28,531 nucleotides of DNA, taken from Podaxis mareebaensis. Its lineage: Eukaryota > Basidiomycota > Agaricomycetes > Agaricales > Agaricaceae. Each line of letters begins with the position of its first letter. Positions within the stretch are counted from its first letter, which is position 1. Shown here piece by piece: positions 1-10,460 of the stretch. Location of the stretch: positions 1 through 28,531 of the forward strand of contig JAEUWP010000016.1 in NCBI GenBank assembly GCA_018524725.1, written 5' to 3'. The notes under the pieces are model-generated. The model searched no databases. It saw nothing but the letters and a program-made list of their open reading frames with translations, and was not told where the DNA came from. Made by a program: the position numbers and the translations under genes.

Positions 1-135
1 AGTTCTTGATTATCTGAAATCAATGGTAGTTCTTGATTATCTGAAATCAATGGTAGTTCTTGATTATCTGAAATCAACAGTAGTTCTTGATTATCTGAAG
101 TCAATGGTAGTTCTTGATTATCTGAAATCGACAGC
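1..135 (+). repeat. 27-bp tandem repeat, five units
   Basis: Five head-to-tail 27-bp units start at 1, 28, 55, 82 and 109; the array may begin before the window. The unit begins AGTTCTTGATTATCTGAA and the copies differ by a few transitions only. The length is a multiple of three, so the array encodes a 9-residue repeat. In the frame that runs on into the gag-like reading frame of element A, each unit reads SS-stop-LSEING or a close variant, with the same TGA in all five. A second frame is open and reads VVLDYLKSM-like units. Probably a repeat inside the N-terminal part of element A's gag ORF. Confidence 0.9.
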
Positions 136-2273
136 CCTCAGTCATTCACCCCTTCATCTATTTATTCTACCTTATCATCTTCCTGGACTTCTTCACAGCA
201 CAGTATTTCCTTTTTCTCCTCAATTCCTATAGAACTTCAACAACTTGATCTTTCACCTTCTCAAATCCAAGAATTGATTCAAGCCCTTATTGAGAGGAAC
301 CTTGAATGTCCTTCCACTCCCCCACTCCCATAACCATTGAAGGAAACACCACTGCACTATTGGAATGAGTCAGAAGTCAAGAGTCAGATAGCAGTGACAA
401 AACAGCTTGATGATCAGCATTACCCATCTCACCTATCATATCTCCCACCAGAACAAGACCCCCCAGGAGAACAAGATCTCTTAACCTCAATGAAGTTGCA
501 CCTTGGGAACTGTGACTTACTGCCAATATTAGAGGAAGAAGAGAAGCAGCCAGAGAATGAAGACAACAAATGTTGACCACTGTCACTATCCCTCCCACTG
601 TTGTACAACCACCACAACAACTTGCTCAACCTCCAAGCATGGCCTCAATTCCACCCCTATACCAGCAACAACTACCACAACACTCTACTCCCCCTCCACA
701 ATCAATTCCCCAACAGATGCAACCCCCAGTTCCTAGAATGGATTCCACAGCATCTGTCAATCAAGCCACTACCTTCATGTTTGGAAGTAATATCATGCCC
801 CCAAATCAAAGATTCTTCTAACAACCCCTCTTCACCAACCCAGCAATTTCTGGACAGCAAGCAACTGGAATTGTACAAGGAAATCAGGGAAACCTGGCTC
901 AGACTGGAGCAGCTGAGTCAACAAACCTGCTGCAAGCAGGAAACCCTCACTCATCTTCTGGACAACTTCCACCTGGATGACTGCCATCAGGACCAGGGCA
1001 ACCAGGTCCAAATCTGCTACTAGGACCACCAGGAGCACCACCTCCACTACTACCAGGAGCACTGCCCCCAGGACCTCCAGCACCAGGGCAACCAGGAGCA
1101 CCTCTACCAGGATTTGGTTTCCTCCAACAAGCATAAATACCTGCTGCCCCTTCCACACCAAAATACAAGGCACCACCCTTGTATGATGGAGACCTGCAGA
1201 AGTACTTGGCATGGAAGCAGCAATGTGCCCTGTACATCATTGCCAACCAGCATAAATTCCCTACTGACCACAATGCCATCATATTTATGCTCTACTACAT
1301 TGGAGGAGCAGCAGAACCTTGGAAAACAGAGTATTTCCACCAGCACAACTTCAATGGAGTCTTACACCTTGGAACATTCAATGCCTTTCAAGATGAGCTT
1401 GATAGAGTCTTCCTCCCTTACAACTACACTGAAGATGCTTTCTAATGACTCCATGCTCTCAAGCAAAAATGAAGACCAGTGGACCAGTACATCTCAGAGT
1501 TCAAGGTCCTTGCTACTCAGGCAGGAATGGTTAACCCACAAGAACTCATCTATTGCTTTAGAGAAGGACTGGACTTCAAAATTGGTCTCAAAACCATTGC
1601 CCTCAGACCCAGACTGGACATTAATATCTGGTTCAAGGCAGCAAGAGCAGTGGAAGAACAGCATTGCATGGAGAACAACTATTGTGCAAGCCACATCTGA
1701 GAATGAACTAATAGAGCTATACCCCAACCAAAAAAGAAGGCATCCTATAATACAAATTAGTCATGAAGCCAGGTGTATAAAGATCCATATACTATGGACA
1801 TCAATAATCTGGTACTGGCACTCTCTGAAATTGCACTTGAAGAAGACTACCCTCTGGAAGAGAATTCAGACACAGAAGTTAATAAAATGGAAGAAAACCA
1901 CAACATCTTGGAGACATTCCTTCAAAACATCCTCATGCCAAAAATGCAAAATGACCTCAAACAGGGCAAATGTTTTAATTGCAGACAGACAGAACACTTC
2001 ACCCAAGAATGTCCAAAGAAACCAAACCCACCACAATCAACATGAAATCTACCACAGAATGCCCAAGCAAAGGTTTCCAAGCATAAGCCACCCATACTCC
2101 CTAAAATACCCTGCAACAAGGAAAAACAGCAAAAACAAAAAGCCATGTTCACCTGGATCAATGAGATAATTCAGGAAGCTGATGACAAAGAAGTTGCTGA
2201 GATTTTCACTGAATTCTCAAACTCCACCAGTACTCAAGCAAAGGAAATCCAGGATTTTGCCTCAGATGACTAG
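130..2273 (+). pseudogene. gag: Element A gag polyprotein, degraded
   Basis: Structural nucleocapsid/capsid protein of a Ty3/gypsy element. The reading frame starts in frame 1 (about 130-576: acidic and Q/L-rich segments, one stop near 331) and moves to frame 3 near 570. It then runs to a TAG at 2271-2273 with internal stops at about 819, 978, 1134, 1443, 1698 and 2043. Order of parts: a proline/glutamine-rich stretch (570-980), a collagen-like Pro-Gly segment (about 990-1120), a retrotransposon capsid-like region (about 1179-1700, containing YLAWKQQC and AFQDELDRVFLPY), and one CCHC zinc knuckle (CFNCRQTEHFTQEC, near 1972-2013). The frame changes and stops make it non-functional. The long ORFs in other frames here are shadows. 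Family assignment is firm; the exact start is not known. Confidence 0.8.
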
Positions 2274-2328
2274 CCTCTACATCTAGATCATCTGAAGAAA
2301 AGAAAGATGCACCAAAGGACCACTCTTC

Positions 2329-2333
2329 TCCCT
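2329..2333. repeat. Left target-site duplication of element B
   Basis: The five bases before B's 5' LTR are TCCCT; the five after its 3' LTR (8604-8608) are CCCCT. They match except for one C/T transition, as expected for a 5-bp gypsy duplication that later mutated. Confidence 0.75.
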
Positions 2334-2593
2334 TGTTACAGTCTCATCTATATTTAGAACATACTTACTCAGTATACTATTTCATCCCATATTTCAGCCC
2401 CTTGCTACATCCCACCTTAGTCATCCACTGACTCACCCTCTTGTTTCATCTATTCTTAGCTATCCTTTCCATAGTACATAAACCCTAGGTAGAGCACCTG
2501 TATTCCTTATGCTTTACCAACTAGTTCTTTCCCCTTTCCTCATCCTCAAGTCTTTGCCTAGTTGCAACCTGAGTTCATACAAAGGTCATAACA
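2334..2593 (+). repeat. Element B 5' LTR
   Basis: 260 bp, starting TGTTACAGTCTC and ending CATAACA. It aligns without gaps to 8344-8603 with about 11 differences by eye, mostly transitions. No clear tRNA primer-binding site follows it (the next bases are TTTGATAAAGTATC). Confidence 0.92.
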
Positions 2594-2666
2594 TTTGATA
2601 AAGTATCACTAACTCACCTTGCAACAAGGGAGGCCCAACTAGGGGCATATACCAAGGTACAATAAG

Positions 2667-3830
2667 GTGCAACACCAGTGCTCAACTAGGAGCAAGGCTC
2701 AGTGTATGAGTGGAAGCAATATTTGGAACAGTCAAGAAGGAACACCAGCACCATACAGCCTAGGACAGACCAGAGAGCCATCAGTGGCAGAATTTTCAGA
2801 TGTTACAGAGAGTGAGCACACCAACAACAAAGAGACCACCAAGTCAGAACTTGAAGGCCAACCAGAATCTGCAGATGAAGAGCAACCAGAGGAATCAGCA
2901 GACAAAGAAGAACCAGAAGAACCTGCAGACAAAGAAGAATCAGAACTAGCAGACAAAGAAGACATCAATATCAACATGGCTGAAGAAACAGCAGCAACTC
3001 AGCAGACAGGAGGGAAATCATTGGTCCCTGATCCAGGATTTTTTGATGGAAATAGAAGCCAGTTCGATGACTGGTGGAGGTTGATGACATTTTTCTTGAA
3101 GTTCAACAAGATTGATGAGGCCAACAGGAGGGCCATAGCAGTACTCTCACAAATGAGAGGAGGAACCACAGGACAATTCACAAGCATGAAGCTCAACCAG
3201 ATGGAGAACAGCAATGACACATTCATGTGGGACACATTCCAAAAGGAAGTAGAGGCAACATTCAGGAATGAAAGACAATAGAGTGATGCAGAATGGAGAA
3301 TCAAGACATACTGACAGAACAACAAGCACACAGCAGACTTCCTCATCAAATTCAATGTATTGAAGACAAGGTCCAAGATGGACAACAAACACACCATATT
3401 CCTGAGAAACACACATTCAGACATCATCAAGACCATATTGGGATTCCCAATTGAGGCAATGCCTGAATCCTACAAGCAATGGAAGGAGACCATCCTGAAT
3501 ATTGGCCTAGGATATGAAGCTGTCAAAACCCAAACCAGACACATGGGAACTGGCATCACATATGGAGGCATGGGTCAACCAATGGAGATAGGGAGACAGA
3601 TGATGCCCAACAACAAGGCACCACCCCAATGCTTCAAGTGCAACATCATAGGGCACATCACCTGAGACTGTAAGAAGCCAGGAGGGAGAAGGTGCTTCAA
3701 CTGTGGCAAAGAAGGGCACATCTCCAGAAACTGTGGAGCACCCAAGAAGACACACATCAGAAGCATGGAGGAAGAACAGGAAGGCAAGGGAGGACCAGAG
3801 CAGCAGGGTTTTTCCAAAGGCTCAGAGTGA
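2667..3830 (+). pseudogene. gag: Element B gag, degraded
   Basis: Nucleocapsid/capsid precursor of element B, about 387 codons in one frame, starting at the first in-frame ATG (2667; the true start could be 2706 or 2976). The N-terminal third is a low-complexity acidic region rich in E, D and P with repeats of the type ADKEEPEEP. The capsid-like part follows from about residue 110 (DPGFFDGNRSQFDDWW). Two CCHC zinc knuckles lie at the C-terminus: CFKCNIIGHIT-stop-DC near 3630-3671 and CFNCGKEGHISRNC near 3690-3731. Stops at 3279 (TAG), 3312 (TGA) and 3663 (TGA) break it; the last lies inside the first knuckle where Arg (CGA) is usual. No frameshift is needed within gag. Confidence 0.88.
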
Positions 3831-3831
3831 G

Positions 3832-6800
3832 TGTGAACTCTTGAGCTGCTGTATTTAAAGCTTCTTCTAGACAATCATACACAATTCCTCAAAGAAGAAG
3901 TGGAGTGTGAGAACTCTTTGTGAAACCAAAGGTTCAGACACCTAGAAACAAGTAATGGAGACTGATGACACTGGTCAATTCTAGATGCACACACACTTGC
4001 ATTGCAAAGAAGGCAGTCAAGGAGCAAGAGATACTGATGAAGAAGTTGGAGAAACCATTCGAAGTATACAATGCAGACAGAACTTGCAACAAGGGACAGA
4101 ACATCACAGAATACACAGAACTGGAGATGGATATTAATGGACACAAGGAACAACTGGCAGCAGTCATATCACACATCAATTCAGTGGACATATTCCTAGG
4201 ACATGACTGGCTAACACAGTACAACCCCAAAGTCAACTGGAACAATGGACAAATCAGGTTCACAAGATGCCCACCAGAATGCAAGATCAAATACAAAACT
4301 ATTGACATACCAAGGTTAAGAAAAAATGGCACACAGGCACAGGAAGAGAAAGTACTGGACAAAACAAAGGAAGCTGACTTACCAGAATACATCAGGAAGT
4401 ACACACACCTATTCAACAAACAAAACTTCAACAAGCTACCAGATCACACAGAATGGGACCATGAAATCAACCTTACAGAAGAAAGCCCATGAGAACTACC
4501 AGCCAAGGTGTACCCCATGACAATCAAGGAAAAGGAGGAGCTTCACAAGTTCATCAAGGAAAATCTCACATCAAGATGAATCTGACCATCAAAATCCCCC
4601 TATGCATCACTATGCTTCTTCATCCCAAAGAAGGACAGATCCAAATGACTGGTACAAGACTATCAAAGACTCAACAGCATTACAGTCAAGGACAAGACAC
4701 TATTACCACTAATTGGAGAGATCATTGACAAACTGAAGGATGCCAAGTACTTTAACAAGCTGGACATCATTTGGGGATACAACAATGTGTGCATCAAAGA
4801 AGGAGACAAATGGAAAGCAGCACTCCTGATGAACAAAAGACTATTTGAGCCCACCATCATGTTTTTTCAGCCTATGCAACTCCCCAGGCACATTCCAAAG
4901 GATGATGAACACAGTCTTCCGAGAGCTACTACAGGAAGGGGTATTGGTCAACTATATGGATGATTTCATCATCCCAGAAAAAACACAGCAAGAACTCAAA
5001 GAGTGGACAATACACTTCCTGAAGATTGCAGACAAACACAAGCTATACCTCAAACAGTCTAAATGCATGTTCAACACAAAGGAAATACCCATACTAGGAA
5101 TGGTAGTAGGAGATGGAAAGGTCAAGATGGAAGAAGAAAAAATTGCAGCAGTCAAAAATTGGCCTACACCAACCACAGTCAAGGACATCAAAAGCTTCCT
5201 AGGTTTTGCAAACTTCTACCAATGATTCATCAAGGGCTTCAGTGACATTGCAGGACTGCTACACAGGCTGAAGGGAGGTCAACCATGGGAATGGGGAGAA
5301 ACTCAGCAAAATGCATTTGAGGAACTGAAGCAATGCATAACAGAAGAACCAGTACTGGCACTCCTGCAGGATGATGGGAAATTTAGAGTGGAAGTTGACA
5401 CACCAAAATATGCCATTGGAGGAGTACTATCACAAGAACAGAGAGGGAAATGGCATCCCATTGCATTCCGATCCAAAACACTATCATTGGCAGAATGCAA
5501 CTACAAGATATATGACAGGGAACTCCTCACAATTGTTGAAGCACTAAAGACATGGAGACAGTACCTACTTGAAGCAAGAGAACCATTCAAAGTCTAGACC
5601 AATCACAAGAACTTGGAATACTTCCAATCTCCCCAATGAATCAATGCAAGACAAATGTGATGGCACCTGAAACTACAAGAATATGACTTCACACTAAAGC
5701 ACATACCAGGAAAGACAAACACCAAGGCTGACATCTTATCATGGATCATGCACTTCAATGAAATAGAGGAAGACAAGGAGGTCACAATACTCAAAGACAC
5801 ACTATTCCAATAATGACTCCATCAGGAAGAAACAATCACAGAAGAAGTCATCCTGGAAAGGGGATTATTTGAAGTAAAAGGAGATGAAGAAATACTGAGG
5901 GACATCAAGGGAGGCAGGAGAGAAATGATAGTGGACAAATGGCTGAAGGAGGAACCTGAAAGGACATGGGAATGAGAGGGAATCACATACCAGGATGGCA
6001 AAATCTATGTGCTGAACCACAAGGACCTATGAAGCAAGATCATGAAGAGGAACCATGACCCACCTGACATTAGACACCCAGGATCCCACAGAATGATAGA
6101 GCTCATCAAGTGAACATACTATTGGCCAGCAATGAAAGCTGATGTCAAGACCTATGTGCAGGGATGTGACAGCTGTCAAAGAAATAAAGTGATTCAGCAA
6201 AAGAAAGCAGCCCCACTCCACCCCCTTGAAATGCCTGAAGAGCCATGGCATGAGATCAGTATTGACATGATTGGACCACTCCCAGAGTCAAACAGAGCAG
6301 ATGCAATCCTAGTCATTGTAGACAGGTTCACTCAAATGATCTGACTAATCACAATGAACACCAACCTCAACTCCATGGGATTAGTGAAGATATACTGAGA
6401 CCATATCTGGAAACTCCACAGAGTTCCACAGAAGATTATCAGCAACAGGGGGCCACAGTTCACATCAACATTCATGAAGAACCTATGCAAGGCAACAGGG
6501 ACAGAGTGAGGACTATTGACAGCCTATCACTCCCAAACAGATGGATAGACAGAACAAGCCAACCAGGAAGTCAAAACCTTTCTACAAGCATACATCAACT
6601 ACACCCAAGATGACTGGGCAGATTGGTTATCCACAGCTGAATTCCAATACAATGACAAAATACACAGTAGCACTGGAGAAACCCCATTCTTCCTGAATTA
6701 TGGATGACACCCCTGGAAAGGAGACTTCACCACAGAATCACCAATGCCATCTATCACAGAACTTCTCAAGAAACTCACAGCATGCCAAACTCAAGCCAGA

Positions 6801-7328
6801 GAGCTATTAGAGAGCAAGAGACAAGTCATGACAAAGCACTACAACAAAAGGAGAACAGTAAGTAGGGATTACAAAGAAGGGACCCAGGTATGGCTTGAAG
6901 GAACAAACATAATAACAAATTGACCAACAAAGAAGCTTGATCACAAATGCTACAGACCCTTCAAGATACTCAAGAAAGTAGGACCAGGGACATACTAGTT
7001 GGAACTACCAGAAGGATGGGTCATCCATGATGTATTCAATGAAGCATTACTAATGCCATATTGACTGCTGAAGTTCATGAATCAGCAAGCCAAACCACCA
7101 CCACAGCCAGAACTTATTAATGGAGAAGAAGAATATGAAATAGAAGAAATCCAAGGATGTTGCAAGAAAGGCTGAGGGATGCAATACCTTGTGCACTAGA
7201 AAGGGTACAGTAATGAGCATGACATATGAATAGCTGAATCAGCACTCGAGAACACCCAGGAGGTGTTACAGGATTATCTCCAAAGGTTTTCTGGAGCAAA
7301 ACCTATAAAGAGGGGGGGTAATCAATAG
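3832..7328 (+). pseudogene. pol: Element B pol (PR-RT-RH-IN-chromodomain), degraded
   Basis: Enzymatic polyprotein of element B. The first part is in frame 2 (3832 to about 4865): aspartic protease with LVNSRCTHTC, where DSG is expected, and FLGHDWLTQYNP. A T-run at about 4862-4867 carries a one-base shift into frame 3, which continues to TAG at 7326. There follow RT with YMDD (near 4957-4968), RNase H (VEVDTPKYAIGG, near 5390), an integrase zinc-binding region (CDSCQRNK near 6165-6190), the catalytic core (SIDMIGPLP; then SNRGPQF, with Asn for the second catalytic Asp) and a chromodomain (about 7125-7295) in which the expected Trp codons after LVH and before IAESA are stops. Many TGA, TAG and TAA stops make it dead. 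Domain order places it in the chromovirus branch. Confidence 0.9.
7307..7320 (+). other. Internal purine tract of element B, at the end of pol
   Basis: The run AAAGAGGGGGGGTA lies at the 3' end of pol and resembles a polypurine primer tract, although the 3' LTR begins a further 1 kb away. It overlaps the last pol codons (Lys-Arg-Gly-Gly). It could be a second plus-strand priming site, a relic of an ancestral PPT, or just glycine codons. Confidence 0.35.
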
Positions 7329-7362
7329 TCATAACAACACAACATCCCAAGCAGACTCAGAC

Positions 7363-8307
7363 ATGGATGCAGACCAAAGCACCCAAACCTTTGTCCCCAC
7401 CACTCCCCCTACTGACACCCTTATCACTGACATTGAGCAGCAGTTAATGGACAATAACCCAACCAAACAATTTGAAGAGCACATACAACTGGCATGAGAT
7501 ATCATCTGCCTTCAGTGAGTTTACAATGACATATGAGAAGCCACTCAGTTATTCACCCAAGCAGTCCAAGCAACCATCCCACAAGTCCACAATTCAGCCA
7601 AAGGATCAGGACAAGCCACCCAGATGAACCAACATATCCACATCATTCTCCATGACACCAATGATTACCTTACATCTGACACAAGTGACTAATTCACCAG
7701 TATCCTAGTCATAGTAGCAGAGCAGCTCTCCAAGCTCAGCATAACTGATGATGAAGAGAAGGAGAACCTTGTATCCTGTCTTGTATCACTCACCCAAGGA
7801 AAAGACCCCTTCCCTCATGAACACCCAACTCCATGACCCACTCCACAATGCTATCCCTTGACAGATGAAGAATCAGATGAAGAAGCTCCCACCATCAAAG
7901 AAGAGGTCATGCACCTCATCAAGTTCCTTACCCCCAAATGCATGGGTCCCACTATGGTCAAGAAATGTGAACCCCCAGTCCCATTCAGAACTCTGAAGAA
8001 AGATGGCAAGAAAGATGAAGAGTACTGGAGGAAGATCCTCCAGGTCTTAATTAAAGACCACAGCAACACTGGTGCCACCTACTGAGGCACCATAATCCCT
8101 ATGTATGGCAGAGGACCTGACTATGCCCTATTCTTCATTGCCTGGAAGAAAGTCACCAACCAATTCTTCATTGGCCCCAACAAGAGGGACATTGCTCACA
8201 AAATCACTCATTGACTACAAGTCCCACCAACACTTGAAGAAGCCCAGAATTTCCTTGCACATTTCACCTTCCCAGTATGCTGTAACTTACATGGACCTTT
8301 GCATTAG
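7363..8307 (+). pseudogene. Element B extra sense ORF after pol, function unknown
   Basis: One reading frame of 314 codons runs from ATG 7363 to TAG 8305-8307, on the same strand as gag-pol and ending 36 bp before the 3' LTR. It is interrupted by seven stops (7495, 7516, 7534, 7690, 7834, 8083, 8212). Six are TGA and one is TAA, and each could arise by a single C->T change from CGA or CAA. No frameshift is needed, which supports a once-coding ORF. The N-terminus is Thr/Pro-rich, the middle acidic (EESDEEAPTIKEE near 7864-7905) and the C-terminal part more globular (DYALFFIAWKKVTNQFF near 8119-8170). I see no transmembrane segment, signal peptide, Cys cluster or enzyme motif and do not recognise the family. 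Its position matches the env/ORF3 slot of other retroelements, but nothing supports an envelope role. Confidence 0.65.
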
Positions 8308-8329
8308 TTTTCATGTGGTCATGACACCC

Positions 8330-8343
8330 TGGGAAGAGGGTGA
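8330..8343 (+). other. Element B 3' polypurine tract
   Basis: The purine-rich run GGGAAGAGGGTGA lies immediately before the TG of the 3' LTR, the expected place for the plus-strand DNA primer. Confidence 0.6.
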
Positions 8344-8603
8344 TGTAATGGTCTCATCTATATTTAGAACATACTTGCTCAGCATACCATTTCATCCCAT
8401 GTTTCAGCCCCTTGCTACATCCCACCTTAGTCATCCACTGACTCACCCTCTTGTTTCATCTATTCTTAGCTATCCTTCCTATAGTACATAAACCCTAGGT
8501 AGAGCACCTGTATTCCTTATGCTTTACCAACTAGTTCTTTCCCCTTTGCTCATCCTCAAGTCTTTGCCTAGTTGCAACCTGAGTTCATACAAAGGTCATA
8601 ATA
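8344..8603 (+). repeat. Element B 3' LTR
   Basis: 260 bp, starting TGTAATGGTCTC and ending CATAATA (the final CA mutated to TA). It is collinear with 2334-2593. The flanking 8604-8608 CCCCT is the second copy of the target site. Confidence 0.92.
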
Positions 8604-9613
8604 CCCCTCTCTCTATTTATTTTCTAACAGACTGGTTTCCAACTCCTATCCCCATCCAAAGGATGAAATTATGCCCCTTTTCTCCTCTTCAAATGAAGTA
8701 TCAGCTTCAGAATTGTATCTAAAGACTCACAAATCAAACACCTTTTATTGTCCAACCACCATGCATCTCTTTGAAAAATCCATGGAAAACCTTGCACTAA
8801 TCGATTCCAGAGTAGGATGAGATTTCATTGACCATAGACTGGTTGAGACCTGGGAACTAGAAATGTCACTATTAAAGAAACCAATCAAAGTCAGGAACGC
8901 AGACAGATCCCTCAATAAAGATAAGCAAATCACTCATTTTGTCACCCTTGATTTCACCATCTATGGAAAACAAATGAAGGTAAATTTGCAGGTGATTAAT
9001 CTGGGATGACCCAGAATAATCCTAGGAATCCCCTGGCTTACCAAGTACAATCCTGACATTGACTGGATGAAACAAACCCTCTCATAGAGACATTTAATGG
9101 AAAACACCACACTCTCTTCAATTATCAATAACACTCTTTCTGAAATCTATGTGAATGAACTTGAAGAAGACTTCTCCAAGGAAAACTTCACAGAAATCAA
9201 TGCCAAAACCTCCTACTCTCAAATGCTCACTCAAGCCAGAGAATAGAAGAAGAAAACTGATCCCAAGAAGATTGTTCCAAGGGAACTTCATGAATATCTT
9301 GACCTTTTCTCTCAGAAGAAAAGCAAAAGATTCCCTCCCACTCAACAATGGGACCACAAACCTTTACCCCAAAGGCTTTCCCTTCTTATAAACTCTCCCT
9401 GGCTGAAGAGAAGGAACTTGATAAATTCCTTGAAGAAAACCTTGTGAAGGGATATATCAGACCCTCAAAATCCCCAATGGCATCACCACTTTTCTTCATT
9501 TCAAAGAAAGATGGAAAACTTAGGCCCTGTCAGGACTACCATTACCTTAACATACAGTCAAGAATGGCTATCCAATCCCCTCTATTCAGTCCATACTCAA
9601 CAAACTATGAGGT
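8604..9613 (+). mobile_element. Element A, right part
   Basis: Continuation of element A after B. The first about 110 bases have no clear coding sense. Protease and the N-terminal part of RT follow and end abruptly at 9613, where element C's LTR starts. The rest of A would lie beyond element C, to the right of this window. Bases 9609-9613 (GAGGT) are the expected left copy of C's target site; the right copy is not in view. Confidence 0.75.
8716..9613 (+). pseudogene. pol: Element A pol fragment (protease and RT N-terminus)
   Basis: The first part is in frame 1. It has a retropepsin-like ALIDSRVG-stop-DFIDH near 8797-8835 (DSG-A expected) and LGIPWLTKYNPDIDW near 9022-9065, typical of gypsy proteases. 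The linker contains [17 protein letters not shown] and a stop near 9244. At about 9345-9365 the frame shifts to frame 3 and gives the RT start [31 protein letters not shown] and [16 protein letters not shown]. The RT is lost after about 70 residues, before the YxDD motif, because element C inserted here. Stops and the frameshift show decay predating or accompanying that insertion. Confidence 0.85.
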
Positions 9614-10334
9614 TGTTAAGAACTGACTCTGGACAGGGGCAGACCATGGGTGGCCAAGGGCAGATGCATGTGGACACAGGGTTGAGGCCTTGGCTTCAAC
9701 TTATGTATTGCACCCCTCTGATACTGTGGTGGCCTCACTTGACCAACTATGGACTTGAGTGGATGAGTGGACAGAGATTGGATGAAGACAGGACAAGCCT
9801 GGACCAAGGAGTGGACTTGTAGTAGACAAGCAGGAGAGAGGAGAAAGAATCTAAGTTGATATTCTGACTGAGGGGTACAAATGGTAATGATCCTACTTAT
9901 ATACTAGTAGTCAGGATAAAGTCCAGAGAGTAGTAGTTAAGTGAGAAACAATAGTAACTACTTAAAGGAGAATACTAGAAACATGTGAACTGATAACTAC
10001 AGTGAAGATACCAGAATAAGGAGTCCATCTGCAAAGTGTCTAGATGTCTGAAAGGATGGGGGTGGAAGTGAAACATCAGATAATGGAAAAACCAAGATAA
10101 GCAGATGATAATCAAGGGTAAAGGGAAAAGCCACAGATAAATGGAAAAACATGAGATAATTGGATAGAAGATCTGATAAGGAAAATAATGGAAGGGACAG
10201 GGATGGAGAAAAGTATTTACAAGGAAAGATATCCAACAGGAATGGAAGAAAGGTTAAACTGAATATGATCTACAGAATCCAGGTTGTAACCAAGGCTCCA
10301 AGAGTTTAATGGACATGAAGTGAAGTCCATAACA
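9614..10334 (-). repeat. Element C 3' LTR (left end, complete)
   Basis: 721 bp from TGTTAAGAACTG to CCATAACA on the plus strand (TG...CA on both strands). The first 139 bp match 27366-27504 with scattered transitions. Next to it at 10335 is the reverse complement of the purine tract AAGGGGGGAATAC. The U3 part contains a cluster of GATA motifs (separate entry). Confidence 0.9.
9991..10179 (-). promoter_or_regulatory. Cluster of seven WGATAA motifs in element C U3
   Basis: TGATAA or AGATAA occurs at 9991, 10078, 10095, 10106, 10135, 10154 and 10174, all in the same orientation, six of them within 102 bp. In the element's own direction this lies in the upstream (U3) part of the LTR, where transcription-factor sites are expected. 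Fungal GATA factors (AreA/Nit2 nitrogen regulators, SreA-type iron regulators) bind HGATAR. A regulatory role is inference. Confidence 0.4.
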
Positions 10335-10347
10335 GTATTCCCCCCTT
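10335..10347 (-). other. Element C 3' polypurine tract
   Basis: On the minus strand this reads AAGGGGGGAATAC directly before the LTR. It matches base for base the tract before the 3' LTR of element D (26492-26504). Confidence 0.8.
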
Positions 10348-10460
10348 AGGGCCAAGCCTCTGAGGCCCAAGTCTAGACTGGACACCTACCCTCAACTCTC
10401 TCTGCCAGATACAAAAAGGGCACCTTTGGAAAATGAACTTCATTCCTCAACTCACAAAAA

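Larger units (their letters stand above)
1..2333 (+). mobile_element. Element A, left part (degraded Ty3/gypsy retrotransposon)
   Basis: This is the left segment of the outermost retrotransposon of the nest. It holds the tandem repeat and a gag pseudogene and is cut at 2333 by element B. It resumes after B at 8604 with protease and RT sequence on the same strand, so one element was split by B's insertion. Its 5' LTR lies outside the window. CpG is nearly absent and stops are mostly TGA or TAA, indicating an old, mutated copy. Confidence 0.8.
2334..8603 (+). mobile_element. Element B, full-length decayed chromovirus (Ty3/gypsy)
   Basis: A 6270-bp LTR retrotransposon inserted into element A. 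Both 260-bp LTRs are present with TG...CA ends (one end mutated to TA) and a 5-bp TSD. Internal order is gag, protease, RT, RNase H, integrase, chromodomain, then an extra sense-strand ORF and a purine-rich tract before the 3' LTR. Every ORF is broken by stops, largely TGA where CGA is expected or TAG/TGA where TGG is expected. I see only a handful of CpG dinucleotides in the internal region (for example near 3065, 4060, 4920, 5469 and 7247). Confidence 0.92.

Noticed and set aside
1..135. CRISPR array
   Set aside because: Units are contiguous with no spacers, and the window is fungal retrotransposon DNA.
990..1120. Collagen-like Pro-Gly repeat as a separate gene
   Set aside because: It lies in the same frame as the gag capsid part and is best read as a linker of element A gag.
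1114..2169. 351-codon plus-strand ORF in element A
   Set aside because: It overlaps the capsid and zinc-knuckle frame of gag in another phase and shows no family motif, so it is a shadow left open by CpG loss.
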